From positions 1 to 64,000 of the forward strand of contig JABFSH010000031.1 of the NCBI GenBank assembly GCA_013140705.1: a DNA stretch of 64,000 bases, in the 5' to 3' direction. The position numbers were made by a program, and so were the translations under genes. Origin of the DNA: Methylococcaceae bacterium. GTDB taxonomy: Bacteria > Pseudomonadota > Gammaproteobacteria > Methylococcales > Methylomonadaceae. Position 1 is the first letter of the stretch; each line of letters starts with the position of its first letter. This document shows, one piece after another, positions 17,782 to 26,534 of the stretch. Below the pieces are notes generated by a model. It was given only the letters and a program-made list of their open reading frames with translations. It did not search any database and was not told where the DNA came from.

Positions 17782-18708
17782 ATGAATGCGCACGTCACTA
17801 TTGCCCTCGATGAATTGATCCAGCTCAAGGCCGACGCGCGGGGCTTTACTTTTCTGCCTCGCCAGCCGGTGAACTCACTGCTGTCCGGGCGCCATGCCTC
17901 GCGCTTGCGTGGACGCGGTTTGGCTTTTGAGGAATTGCGTCAGTATCGGCCGGGTGACGACATCCGTACCATGGACTGGCGGGCCACTGCCCGCTTGCGC
18001 TCGCCGCACGTGCGTGTTTACAGCGAGGAGCGGGAACGTCCTGTGCTGCTGCTGGTAGATCAACGCCGCCCGATGTTCTTCGGCAGCCGCCGTGCCATGA
18101 AATCCGTGGCTGCCGCCGAGATTGCCGCCCTGGGCGCATGGCGCGCACTGGCCGCAGGTGACCGCGTTGGTGGCATTGTCTTCAACGACGACGAGATCAT
18201 CGATCTGCCGCCCCATCGCAGCCAGGCCCGTGTACTTCGACTGCTTCACGAGGTGGTAAGGCTTAATCAAGCGCTGGTTGGTAGCATGTATTCGCCTAAC
18301 TCAAGCCAGGTCCCCCTGAATCAGATACTTCAAGCTGCATTGCGGCGCGCCACCCACGACCATCTGGTGGTGCTCGTCAGCGATCTCGATGGTGCCGATG
18401 ACGAGACCCAGCGTTTGGCTACACTGCTCGCCGCACATAACGACATGCTCGTGGTTGCAATTTACGATCCACTGGGCGCTTCACTGCAAGGCAGTCCCGG
18501 CATGCTCGCCACGGATCGCGGCACCACGTTCGAGGTTCCTTTGGGTAACGAGTTTACTGCATCCTTCCAGCGTGCCTTTTCGGTACTCCTGTATCAGTGG
18601 ACGGAGATCTTCAGTGCCCTGCAAGTACCCGTGCTGCCGATAGCCTGCACCGAGTCGCCCGCCGAGCAACTGCGTAACCTCTTTGGTCAACGTTTAGCCA
18701 CCCGATGA
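17782..18708 (+). CDS. DUF58 protein (MxaS/BatA-cluster type)
   Basis: A protein of 308 residues with the DUF58 hallmark RGRGLAFEELRQYRPGDDIRTMDW at about residues 40-63, split here over two conserved blocks (RGRGLAFEE and RPGDDIRTMDW). A VWA-like fold follows, with the VLLLVDQRRPMFFGS and VVLVSDLDGADDE strands. The first MIDAS-like site reads D-Q-R-R-P rather than D-x-S-x-S, as is usual in DUF58. It starts 11 bases after moxR and overlaps the next gene by 4 bases. DUF58 proteins are standard partners of MoxR ATPases. It is probably cytoplasmic, with no signal or membrane helix. Confidence 0.9.
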   Translation: MNAHVTIALDELIQLKADARGFTFLPRQPVNSLLSGRHASRLRGRGLAFEELRQYRPGDDIRTMDWRATARLRSPHVRVYSEERERPVLLLVDQRRPMFFGSRRAMKSVAAAEIAALGAWRALAAGDRVGGIVFNDDEIIDLPPHRSQARVLRLLHEVVRLNQALVGSMYSPNSSQVPLNQILQAALRRATHDHLVVLVSDLDGADDETQRLATLLAAHNDMLVVAIYDPLGASLQGSPGMLATDRGTTFEVPLGNEFTASFQRAFSVLLYQWTEIFSALQVPVLPIACTESPAEQLRNLFGQRLATR

Positions 18709-19163
18709 ACGATTCAGCCACTAGCCTTGACACACTCAATGATGTGATCCTGCCGTCTGCCGTGCCATGGTGGCCCTTGGCGCCAGGCTGGTATGGAATT
18801 CTCGGCGTGTTATTCCTGGCGATAATTTGGCAAATTTGCCGACTCTGGCAACGCTGGCAGGCCAATGCCTACCGGCGTGCCGCATTACACGAACTTTCCG
18901 GACTGGAAGATGCCGTTGCAATCGCCGAATTGCTTCGCCGCACTGCACTCGCCATCGTGCCACGTAAGGTCGTTGCGGAATTGACCGGCACCACCTGGAC
19001 GGACTGGCTCGCAGCGGGATATAACGAAGCGATGCCTCCGAACGTGCGCCAGTTGCTCGCCGTCGGCATCTATGGTCTTGGTGCAACCGAACAAGAGATT
19101 CATATATTGCGTACCTACGCTGCCGCGTGGATAGTTCATCACCGTCTGCCTTTGAACTCATGA
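18705..19163 (+). CDS. DUF4381 small membrane protein
   Basis: A protein of 152 residues with one transmembrane helix (about 28-46, GWYGILGVLFLAIIWQI) after a short VPWWPLAPG segment. A helical cytoplasmic part follows, with the LPR(R)xAL...LTGTTWTDWL pattern typical of DUF4381. This family occurs almost only inside MoxR/DUF58/VWA gene sets. Its start overlaps the DUF58 stop (ATGA). It probably anchors or couples the complex to the inner membrane, as inferred from context. Confidence 0.85.
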   Translation: MNDSATSLDTLNDVILPSAVPWWPLAPGWYGILGVLFLAIIWQICRLWQRWQANAYRRAALHELSGLEDAVAIAELLRRTALAIVPRKVVAELTGTTWTDWLAAGYNEAMPPNVRQLLAVGIYGLGATEQEIHILRTYAAAWIVHHRLPLNS

Positions 19164-19230
19164 AATGATCAACGGCTAATCGGCCTAACAATAATTTAAA
19201 TAGCGTACGAAATATATAGGAGACACAATT

Positions 19231-21198
19231 ATGAAAAACCCATCTCAACAACCAGTCGAAGCATTGGATAATGATGACCCATTCAACACTATTTCACGTA
19301 GAGCATTGTCCCGCCGTGAATTCCTGGCTGGCGCAGCGGCATTCGGTGTGACGATCATCTGGCCCGGATTCCTTGCCTCAGCACCCACCGGGGCGAAGAC
19401 CTTCACTATTCTACACACCAACGATCTTCACTCGAACTTTCTCGGGCTTGGGCCGGCCGCGGACTATTCGCCGTTCACACTCAATGATGATGCGACCCGT
19501 GGCGGGTACGCGCGTCAGGCCGCGCTGATCACGCAGCGGAAACAAGCGCTCAATGCTCAGGGTCCTGTGCTGGTGCTGTGCGCAGGCGACTACAGCATGG
19601 GCACTCCCTTCGGTGCCGCCACTCGCGAGACGGGTGGCGAACTGCAACTCATGTCCCGGATGGGCTACGACGCCACCACCCTCGGCAACCATGAGTTCGA
19701 TCTCGGGCCTGAAGGGCTGGGCAAGTCTATCAGCGTAGCCGTGAAGGCGGGCCATATGCCGGCCCTGCTCGCCTCGAATACAGATTTCACGGCGAAGGAT
19801 CCCACGCTGGCTGGTCTCCAACGTTTGGCTAAAAAGGGCGTAATCCGCCGATACCGGGTTATCGAGCGGGGAGGTCTTCGCTTCGGCCTGTTCGGATTAC
19901 TCGGCAAAGAGGCCGTGTCAGTCGCTGTCGGTGCTGGCGCTGTAAAGTTCGCCGATCCTGTCGAAACCGCCAAAGAGATGGTGAAGCTCCTCCGAGAAAA
20001 GGAGAAGGTGGATGTGGTCATCGCGCTCAGTCACGGCGGTATGGTGAAAGACAAGGATGGGCTTTACACCGACGGCGAAGACGTGCACCTGGCCAGAGAT
20101 GTGCCAGGCATCGACGTGGTGATCAGCGGCCACAGCCACACCGCTTTGAAGGAAGCTATGATCGTCAATGACCACACACCCGTAGTGCAGGCTGGAAAGA
20201 ACGGCGAGTATCTGGGTGAACTGGTCATCGCAATGGATGGAGGCAAGCCGAAGGTCGTGTCCTACAATCTTCTCCCGATCGACGACACCATCGTCGGAGA
20301 TCGAGTCATCGCCCAAGAGATCGAAAAGCTCAAGAAGAAAGTCAACAAGGCGGTATTCGCGTCGCGCGGTTACAGCATCGATCAGCCGCTGGCGATTGCG
20401 CCGCAGGATCTGCCCAACACCTTCACTGACATTACCGCCAGCACACTCTTGGCCAACCTCTGCACCGACGCCTTCCGGGCAGCCACGAAGGCAGACATCG
20501 GCTTCAGTATCAACGGGCTGATGCGCGCCAGCCTTACCCGAGGGAAGTCGGGCGTTCAAACTGTGTACGACGTGTTCGCCGTAGCACCGCTCGGCGCCGG
20601 GGTGGTGGATTCTACCGCCGGCAGCGCCCTAGTGACGGGCTACTTTACCGGCCAGGATCTGAAGACCCTGCTCGAGTACTGGCTTGTGGACAACCCGACC
20701 CACCCCGGCGAGTGGTATCCGCGTGCGTCCGGCATGAGGTTCAACTATGACTTGTCGCGCCCACAGTACGACGCCGTCACGGCCATCGAGCTGGGCGACC
20801 TCGACCGAGGCTACCAGCCCATCGACATCAGTGGCAAGGACGTACGCTTGTACAGCCTCACCTGTCCCTTGATGCTTGCACCGATCATCATGGCTATTTC
20901 CAAACTCACCAAGGGTAAGCTGACGCTTGTGCCTAAAAACAAAGAAGGTCAGCCCCTCAAGTCCCGGGTCGAGGCCCTCGAACTCCCAGCCAGCACGCCA
21001 GAAATACTGCCGCCGCCAGGCATTACGGACAAGGCGAGCTTGGCCACCATGACAGGAAAGGGCGCCGTACGCGAGATCAAGGAGTGGCAGGCAATCATGG
21101 ATCATTTGCGTGGTCTGCCGGTCAAGACCAAGGGCGAACTCCCCGTGATCCCAGTCGATGAGCGCGCCGCAGAAGTCCGAGCAATCAAGGCAGGCTGA
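19231..21198 (+). CDS. Tat-exported 5'-nucleotidase/UshA-type metallophosphoesterase
   Basis: A protein of 655 residues. A twin-arginine signal (SRREFLAGAAAFG, about 28-50) is followed by the calcineurin-like domain. Its metal-binding motifs are LHTNDLHSN, GNHEFDLG, ALSHGG and SGHSHT. A 5'-nucleotidase C-terminal domain covers about 390-580 (NGLMRASL, VYDVFAVAPLGAG). Such enzymes hydrolyse nucleotides, UDP-sugars or related phosphoesters in the periplasm. SoxB is in the same superfamily, but the UshA-like TNDLH(S/G)N signature fits ordinary nucleotidases better. Tat export suggests cofactor loading before export. It has its own good ribosome binding site (TAGGAGA) and 67- and 96-base spacers on each side, and it interrupts the MoxR/VWA run, so it may be a later insertion. 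Confidence 0.85.
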   Translation: MKNPSQQPVEALDNDDPFNTISRRALSRREFLAGAAAFGVTIIWPGFLASAPTGAKTFTILHTNDLHSNFLGLGPAADYSPFTLNDDATRGGYARQAALITQRKQALNAQGPVLVLCAGDYSMGTPFGAATRETGGELQLMSRMGYDATTLGNHEFDLGPEGLGKSISVAVKAGHMPALLASNTDFTAKDPTLAGLQRLAKKGVIRRYRVIERGGLRFGLFGLLGKEAVSVAVGAGAVKFADPVETAKEMVKLLREKEKVDVVIALSHGGMVKDKDGLYTDGEDVHLARDVPGIDVVISGHSHTALKEAMIVNDHTPVVQAGKNGEYLGELVIAMDGGKPKVVSYNLLPIDDTIVGDRVIAQEIEKLKKKVNKAVFASRGYSIDQPLAIAPQDLPNTFTDITASTLLANLCTDAFRAATKADIGFSINGLMRASLTRGKSGVQTVYDVFAVAPLGAGVVDSTAGSALVTGYFTGQDLKTLLEYWLVDNPTHPGEWYPRASGMRFNYDLSRPQYDAVTAIELGDLDRGYQPIDISGKDVRLYSLTCPLMLAPIIMAISKLTKGKLTLVPKNKEGQPLKSRVEALELPASTPEILPPPGITDKASLATMTGKGAVREIKEWQAIMDHLRGLPVKTKGELPVIPVDERAAEVRAIKAG

Positions 21199-21294
21199 TT
21201 GGTTCAGGCACAATTATGAAAACTATCCGCATACAATTGATACTCGCGACCTTATTTGTATCTGTAAGAGTGATTAATCACAACGGGCTCTGAT

Positions 21295-22326
21295 ATGCTC
21301 AATTTCGCCCATCATTGGTTATTTTTATTGCTGCCGTTACCGTGGCTGCTGGGGGCAATCCTGCCGCCGCGCGGTGTGATTCCATTGGCGGTCCGTGTAC
21401 CCTTTGGCGGGCGTCTGCATGCGGCGGCTTCAGCAGGCGGTTCTGTAGCCGTTGCTGCGAAAAGTGGCTTGCGACATATCGTTCCTGCACTGATCTGGTT
21501 GCTGGTGCTCGCATCGCTGGCGCGTCCGCAGTGGCTGGAACCGCCGGTGACTCGCGATTTACCAACCCGCGAACTGTTATTGCTTGTGGATCTGTCGGGA
21601 TCGATGCGCCAGGATGATTTCACAAATGCCACCGGTGCCCATGTGGACCGTCTCACTGCGGTGAAAGAAGTGCTGGGTGATTTTCTGGTTCGCCGACAAG
21701 GCGACCGTGTTGGACTGGTTGTATTTGGCGATGCGCCATTCTTGCAGGCACCATTTTCCACCGATCTCGGTCTGTCGCGACGCCTGCTGGATGAAACCGC
21801 CATCGGCATGGCTGGTCCTCGCACGGCCTTCGGTGATGCTATTGGTTTGGGTGTCACGTTGTTCGAGCACAGCGATACACCGGATAAGACCATCATTGCC
21901 TTGACCGACGGTAACGACACCGCCAGCCAGGTGCCGCCCAACGAGGCTGCTCGCGTGGCTAAAGAGCGTGGTATCCGTATTCATACAGTGGCAATTGGCG
22001 ATCCAACTACGGCGGGTGAGGATAAGCTGGATGAAGTGGCGTTACGCGCAGTTTCTGAAGGCAGTGGTGGTCGTTATTTCTTCGCATCGGATCGTCAGAG
22101 TCTGTCAGGGATTTATGACGAGTTGGACAGTATAGAGACACATAAGGTTAAAGTTATCCGTCATCGCCCGCGCCGCGATCTTTTTCATTGGCCGCTGCTT
22201 GCGGCTTTACTGATTTCTCTGAGTGAAAAGCTGTTCGTGGTGCTGCGCTGTTCGCGTGACGCTTTTAACAAGCAAGCATCCGCAAGTGTTCGCGTCGATC
22301 CGCACAGCGGTCGCTTGAAGATATAA
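21295..22326 (+). CDS. VWA-domain membrane protein with intact MIDAS (BatA/MxaC-like)
   Basis: A protein of 343 residues. Two N-terminal hydrophobic helices (about 8-24 and 62-76) precede a von Willebrand A domain at about 93-285, and a further helix lies at about 300-318. The MIDAS metal site is complete: D99-L-S101-G-S103, a threonine in GPRTAFGDAI and TDGNDT. Such BatA-like proteins sit in the inner membrane with the VWA domain exposed and bind partners through a divalent metal. It is the first of four tightly spaced genes; the next starts 5 bases after its stop. No strong ribosome binding site is visible. Confidence 0.88.
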   Translation: MLNFAHHWLFLLLPLPWLLGAILPPRGVIPLAVRVPFGGRLHAAASAGGSVAVAAKSGLRHIVPALIWLLVLASLARPQWLEPPVTRDLPTRELLLLVDLSGSMRQDDFTNATGAHVDRLTAVKEVLGDFLVRRQGDRVGLVVFGDAPFLQAPFSTDLGLSRRLLDETAIGMAGPRTAFGDAIGLGVTLFEHSDTPDKTIIALTDGNDTASQVPPNEAARVAKERGIRIHTVAIGDPTTAGEDKLDEVALRAVSEGSGGRYFFASDRQSLSGIYDELDSIETHKVKVIRHRPRRDLFHWPLLAALLISLSEKLFVVLRCSRDAFNKQASASVRVDPHSGRLKI

Positions 22327-22331
22327 ATGTT

Positions 22332-23255
22332 ATGAACATAATCATGGCATTGGCAAATTTTCACTTTATCCGGCCTTTCTGGTTGCTACTGGTGCCGCTA
22401 GCCATTGTTCTGTGGTGGCAATGGCAGCGTCAAGTCGATCCCTTACGCGGCTGGCGTAAACAAATAGCTCCTGAGCTATTGGCTGCTTTGGTAGTTGGCG
22501 GAGACGATGCGCATAGGTGTCCAACAAAATGGCTACTTGCTGCCTGGTTATTGACGATTATAATCATCGCCGGTCCGACCTGGAAGTTGGAACCGAGTCC
22601 TTTTGCAGATGATGCCACGCCACTGATGATTATACTCAAGGCTGATATCAGCATGGAAACGCCCGATCCGGCACCGTCACGACTGGAACGCGCCCGGTTG
22701 AAAATAGCCGACCTTGCAGAAGCCCGCAAAGGCCAGCCACTGGGTCTGATTGCTTACGCCGGTTCTGCTCATCTGGTGTTGCCACCGACCCGGGATACTT
22801 CCATTGTCACACGCATGGCCGAGGAAATTAGCCCAGAAATCATGCCAATGCCCGGCGACCGTCTGGATCTGGCGCTCAGCGAAGCGGCCAGGGTGCTGGC
22901 CGAAGGTAAACTCGGGGGTAGTATTGTGGTACTAGCCGATAGCGTGGGCACCGATACCGCCGCGCTGCAAGCCTTGAAACAGGACTTTTCGCTGCCGGTG
23001 CAATTTCTAGTCATTAACTCTGTTGATTCTTCACAGGATGAGTCATTACGTGCTGCCGCGAATATACTGAATGCCTCGGTACAGACCCTTGATGTCGAGG
23101 GCGGCGATGTTTCTGCCATTGCCCGCCGTGCTGCCAGAACGCCGATTGCGCAAAGCGGTGAGCAGGGAGAGCGCTGGCAAGAGGCGGGTTACTGGCTGCT
23201 GCCGCTTCTGGCTTTGCTGGTGCTGGTGTCGTTTCGGCGGGAAAGTACATCATGA
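22332..23255 (+). CDS. VWA-like membrane protein with degenerate MIDAS (BatB/MxaL-like)
   Basis: A protein of 307 residues with helices near 14-30, 64-80 and 283-300, and a VWA-like region between. Aligning the conserved SM and PSRLERA blocks with BatB proteins puts K-A-D-I-S at the usual D-x-S-x-S positions, so the first aspartate is lost and MIDAS metal binding is doubtful. The remaining fold blocks (GLIAYAGSAHLVLPPT, MPGDRLDLALSEA, GSIVVLADS) are present. ATG 22332 is used; 22344 is an alternative. Its stop overlaps the next start (ATGA). It probably heterodimerises with the upstream VWA protein. Confidence 0.82.
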   Translation: MNIIMALANFHFIRPFWLLLVPLAIVLWWQWQRQVDPLRGWRKQIAPELLAALVVGGDDAHRCPTKWLLAAWLLTIIIIAGPTWKLEPSPFADDATPLMIILKADISMETPDPAPSRLERARLKIADLAEARKGQPLGLIAYAGSAHLVLPPTRDTSIVTRMAEEISPEIMPMPGDRLDLALSEAARVLAEGKLGGSIVVLADSVGTDTAALQALKQDFSLPVQFLVINSVDSSQDESLRAAANILNASVQTLDVEGGDVSAIARRAARTPIAQSGEQGERWQEAGYWLLPLLALLVLVSFRRESTS

Positions 23256-23836
23256 AAAACTTTATTATCATGCTGATGGCCGCATGGAGCTGCTTATGGC
23301 TTACACCCGATCAACAAGGTCAACGCTATTTTGAGCGCGGCGAGTTCGTACGGGCGGCAGAGGCCTTTCACGATCCGCTCTGGCAAGGTGCCGCCTGGTA
23401 TCGCGCAGGTGAATTTTTAAAAGCGGCCCAGATCTTTGCTCGCCGTGACAGCGCCGAGGCGCAATACAATCAAGGGAATGCCTGGCTGATGCACGGTGAT
23501 TATGCGGCTGCCATCATCAGTTATAATCGCGCACTGGAAAAGCATCCTGACTGGAAACAGGCCGCAGATAATCGTGCGATTGCCGTTGCCCGCGCCAAAA
23601 TGACCGAGCTGAAAGGAGGTGAAATGGGCGATCAGAAGATAGGCGCCGACAAAATCGTCTTCGATAAGCAGGCAAAAAATTCGGGCCAGGATACCGAAAC
23701 CACGGGTGGCAAGGCACTATCCGATCATGAAATACAAGCCTTGTGGTTAAGGCGTGTGCAGACACGTCCAGCGGATTTTTTAAAAGCCAAGTTTGCTTAT
23801 CAACAGGCAAGCCAGGCGGACACTGATAAGCAATGA
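23252..23836 (+). CDS. TPR protein of the Bat cluster (BatC-like)
   Basis: A protein of 194 residues with a short N-terminal hydrophobic segment (about 4-18), probably a signal or anchor. TPR-type repeats follow at about 22-125 (QRYFERGEFVRAAEAF, YNQGNAWLMHGDYAAAIISYNRAL). A charged C-terminal tail ends LWLRRVQTRPADFLKAKFAYQ, a pattern common at the end of Bat-cluster TPR proteins. It overlaps both neighbours by 4 bases, so it is strictly co-translated with the VWA and BatD-like genes. It is probably a periplasmic protein-protein adaptor. Confidence 0.82.
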   Translation: MKNFIIMLMAAWSCLWLTPDQQGQRYFERGEFVRAAEAFHDPLWQGAAWYRAGEFLKAAQIFARRDSAEAQYNQGNAWLMHGDYAAAIISYNRALEKHPDWKQAADNRAIAVARAKMTELKGGEMGDQKIGADKIVFDKQAKNSGQDTETTGGKALSDHEIQALWLRRVQTRPADFLKAKFAYQQASQADTDKQ

Positions 23837-25068
23837 AGACTTGCCTGAAATTATTCATCCTTTTTTTAATGTTCTCTGGCACGGTATGGGCAGAGGTTGA
23901 GCCGGTGAAAGTGCAAGTGCCAGAGACGACCGCATGGATTGGGCAGCGTGTACCGTTCTTTGTCGAGTTGCGCAGTGCCGGTTCTTTTGCAGGTGCCGCC
24001 AGTTTCGATCTGCCTCAACTTCCGGGAAGTTTGCTGCTAAACGTTGGCGCCCCGGTAATGGATACTCAAATTATTGAAGGTCAGAGCTGGAATTTACAAG
24101 TACACGAATTTGCGTTGTTTTCACAAAAGTCGGGTGACCTGGAAATTCCAAAAATTTCCGTGCGCTTTTCTCGCCGCGACGCTTTCACTGGACCAGCCAT
24201 GGAAATTCAAGCTGAAGTTCCTAGCTGGCAAGTACACATCAAGCGACCTCCCGGCACTAAATCGATTCCTTTTCTGATTACTACAGAAACCCTGGAACTT
24301 AGCGAAAACTGGGAGCCGGAGCCAGGCCCGACGCAAGCTGGAACGATATTCAAACGCACCATCGTGCAACAGGCATCCGGCGTCAGTGGCATGGCACTTG
24401 TACCGGCTCCAGTCTATGCTCCCGATAGCGTCCGAGTCTATTCGGGGCAGGCGGAGACAAACGATAAGCTCGAACGTGGCGATTTTTTCGGCGAGCGTCG
24501 CGAGACCCTGACTTATCTCTTGCAAAAGTCCGGCACTGTTACGCTGCCTGAAATTCGTTATGTCTGGTGGAATCCGAAAACCGAGCAACTCCAGTCACTA
24601 ATTCTGCCGGCCGTCAGTTTAGAGGTTACGCCACTGTCGACTGTGTCGATGCCTGGAAAAATAGTTTCCCGCTATGCCTGGTTGTGGTTATTGGTTTTGG
24701 CTACTGGTTTGGTTGCAATACAATGGCGACGCCTTGCCGGTTGGACTACGCATTTCAGAGAATTCATAAATCCACCGCAGCGGAGTGCTGCGCGAAAGCT
24801 GCTTCAAGCTTGCCGCCTGCATGATGCCGCGATTGCCGAACATGCATGGAGCGCGTGGCGCAACGTTCAAACTACCGGTTTTACGCCGACGGCTGAATTG
24901 AGTTCATCGGTTCTTGACTTACAGCGCCACTTATATGGTTTTAAACCCACCGAATCTTGGCGGGGCGACTCACTTGCCAAAGCTTTTAGCGCACAACTTG
25001 ATGCTGCATCCAGACACTCCAGGTATACGCCAGTATCAATCCTGCCTTTGCTCAATCCCGGAGAGTGA
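23833..25068 (+). CDS. BatD-like membrane-anchored protein
   Basis: A protein of 411 residues. A signal peptide (about 1-20, ending TVWA) precedes beta-sandwich repeats of the oxygen-tolerance BatD type (WIGQRVPFFVEL, QSWNLQVHEFALFSQKSGDLEIP, ERRETLTYLLQKSGTVTLPEIRYVWW). One transmembrane helix at about 278-296 and a cytoplasmic helical tail follow. It ends the operon that starts with moxR. BatD proteins are periplasmic partners of the VWA pair. Overlap with the upstream gene is 4 bases. Confidence 0.85.
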   Translation: MKTCLKLFILFLMFSGTVWAEVEPVKVQVPETTAWIGQRVPFFVELRSAGSFAGAASFDLPQLPGSLLLNVGAPVMDTQIIEGQSWNLQVHEFALFSQKSGDLEIPKISVRFSRRDAFTGPAMEIQAEVPSWQVHIKRPPGTKSIPFLITTETLELSENWEPEPGPTQAGTIFKRTIVQQASGVSGMALVPAPVYAPDSVRVYSGQAETNDKLERGDFFGERRETLTYLLQKSGTVTLPEIRYVWWNPKTEQLQSLILPAVSLEVTPLSTVSMPGKIVSRYAWLWLLVLATGLVAIQWRRLAGWTTHFREFINPPQRSAARKLLQACRLHDAAIAEHAWSAWRNVQTTGFTPTAELSSSVLDLQRHLYGFKPTESWRGDSLAKAFSAQLDAASRHSRYTPVSILPLLNPGE

Positions 25069-25437
25069 TTTGATGAAGACTGCATTAGATGGATTTATTC
25101 TCGATAACAAGGCTGTGCGAAGCTTTGACATCAGCGTACAATTTGAGTATTGAATCAAGTTACAGTTTTTTCTCGAAGTGCAAGTAACCCAGTGGAAGAA
25201 AATACTGGCTTTATGGTGAATAAATCAAACAACATACTTTTAAATGACTATTAACTTTTTACAGGTTGTTTCCTAACCGGCCTTCAAAACACGGCGTGAA
25301 TGTATCCGTGTAGCCTTGACGACAGCATCCGTGCTGTCGACAGTTTTGAAAACCGGTCAGGAAAGAACACTCAAATTAAAGTAGCCTGCAATTTGTTTAT
25401 AGCCATTTACTTTTAATCTACAGAAGGAATCTTCACC
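25069..25437. other. Intergenic region with an inverted-repeat element
   Basis: A 26-codon open frame (25073-25153) directly follows the BatD-like stop but has no motif. An inverted repeat fills 25269-25364. GAAGGAAT just before 25438 serves the next gene. Confidence 0.55.
25269..25364. repeat. 96-base inverted-repeat element
   Basis: The outer arms of 22 bases (25269-25290 and 25343-25364, TTTCCTAACCGG... / ...CCGGTCAGGAAA) have 19 of 22 bases complementary. An inner hairpin GACAGCA/TGCTGTC lies at 25321-25338. It is non-coding and has the size and shape of a MITE. No second copy was seen in the window. Confidence 0.7.
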
Positions 25438-25836
25438 ATGTCTTTTACAATGCGACAATTCGTTTTTTGGTCCGGCGCTTACAATGCTGGACTGGCTTTG
25501 TTCTTGTTATTTCCGCCCTTATATTTGGCATTTGGCCTTAATATTCCAGCGCCTCTTTGGGGCTGGTTGCTTGCCAGTTTTCTTGGCTTTACCAGTGCTG
25601 TGCTGATTCTAGCGTCGCGTGACCTGCGTACCCGATTTTCCCTGGTCTACTGGGAATCATTACTGCGTTATATTGCCGCGCTGTTGTTGATACCCGCCGG
25701 CCTTTTCGGCGACCTGGGCTTGATTGCCGTGCCGCTGGGTTTGGGCGATCTCGCTATCGGTCTGGTATATATGTTCGGATTACCCAAGGAACTCGGCTTG
25801 CCGCACTCGGCTTTGTTGTGGGATCGTTGCAGTTGA
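25438..25836 (+). CDS. Small four-helix integral membrane protein of unknown function
   Basis: A protein of 132 residues with about four hydrophobic helices (near 10-32, 40-58, 70-90, 95-113). I do not recognise the family. Start: ATG with GAAGGAA seven or more bases upstream. It lies 22 bases before a Rossmann-fold gene on the same strand and is probably in the same transcript, with the 168-residue membrane protein and MscS channel further on. Confidence 0.7.
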   Translation: MSFTMRQFVFWSGAYNAGLALFLLFPPLYLAFGLNIPAPLWGWLLASFLGFTSAVLILASRDLRTRFSLVYWESLLRYIAALLLIPAGLFGDLGLIAVPLGLGDLAIGLVYMFGLPKELGLPHSALLWDRCS

Positions 25837-25858
25837 ACATCATCGGGAGTCGCGACTT

Positions 25859-26515
25859 ATGAAAACGGCACTCATTCTTGGCGCCACGGGACAAGTAGGG
25901 CAAGAGTTGCTACAACTGGCCTTGAGACATCCCGAAATTTCCCGGGTAGTTGCACCTACTCGCCGCCCGCTGCCACCTCATGCTAAACTGGAAAATCCGC
26001 TAGTTGATTTCGAAGTGTTGCCGGAGGGTGCGCCGTGGTGGAAGGCAGACCTGGCCCTCTCTGCATTGGGTACAACGTTACGACAAACGAAATCCAGAGA
26101 GGGTTTCTACCACGTCGATCACGATTATAATCTGGCAGCGGCTGAGCTGGCCAGGCGATCAGGTACGCCGGTTTTCGGTCTGGTTTCTTCCCTGGGCGCT
26201 AATGCATCGTCCTGCCTGTTTTATCTCAGGGTCAAAGGCGAAACCGAGCGGGATCTGTCCGCCTTGGGATTTGATTCACTGACCTTGGTGAGACCCTCGC
26301 TGCTGATCGGCGGTCCACGATCCAGCGCCAGACGGATGGAGGCTTTCGGGCTGTTTCTTGGTAAACATCTGGCATCGATACTGCCCCGACGTTATCGGGC
26401 GGTGACAACTTTCCAGGTGGCGCACGCGTTACTTGAAAACACGCTTCGTGCACCCTTAGGAATAAATGTGATTGAATCGGAACAATTACATGAGATTATC
26501 GCCTCATCACAGTAA
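25859..26515 (+). CDS. NAD(P)-binding Rossmann-fold oxidoreductase (HTATIP2/SDR-like)
   Basis: A protein of 218 residues with the dinucleotide motif G8-A-T-G11-Q-V-G14 at the N-terminus. The stretches ALSALGTTLRQT, FGLVSSLGAN and Y-L-R-V-K-GE (an atypical-SDR Y-x3-K) and VRPSLLIG follow. This is the pattern of HTATIP2/TIP30-like and NmrA-like atypical short-chain dehydrogenases. Substrate unknown. ATG 25859 is chosen because GGGAG lies upstream and the Rossmann strand begins at residue 3. The frame extends upstream to 25724 across the previous gene but that part has no signal. Confidence 0.82.
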   Translation: MKTALILGATGQVGQELLQLALRHPEISRVVAPTRRPLPPHAKLENPLVDFEVLPEGAPWWKADLALSALGTTLRQTKSREGFYHVDHDYNLAAAELARRSGTPVFGLVSSLGANASSCLFYLRVKGETERDLSALGFDSLTLVRPSLLIGGPRSSARRMEAFGLFLGKHLASILPRRYRAVTTFQVAHALLENTLRAPLGINVIESEQLHEIIASSQ

Positions 26516-26534
26516 ACCATAAGGAAACCCAGGT

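Noticed and set aside
19231-21198. SoxB thiosulfohydrolase identity for the Tat-exported metallophosphoesterase
   Set aside because: It is in the same superfamily, but the LHTNDLHSN signature and C-terminal domain fit 5'-nucleotidase/UshA types, and no other sox gene is near.
15152-25068. A single operon from the sulfatase through the BatD-like gene
   Set aside because: A strong intrinsic terminator at 16742-16770 separates the sulfatase from moxR, and the nucleotidase is separated by wider spacers, so one transcript is not assumed.
25073-25153. 26-codon frame after the BatD-like gene
   Set aside because: Too short, with no motif; only position favours it.
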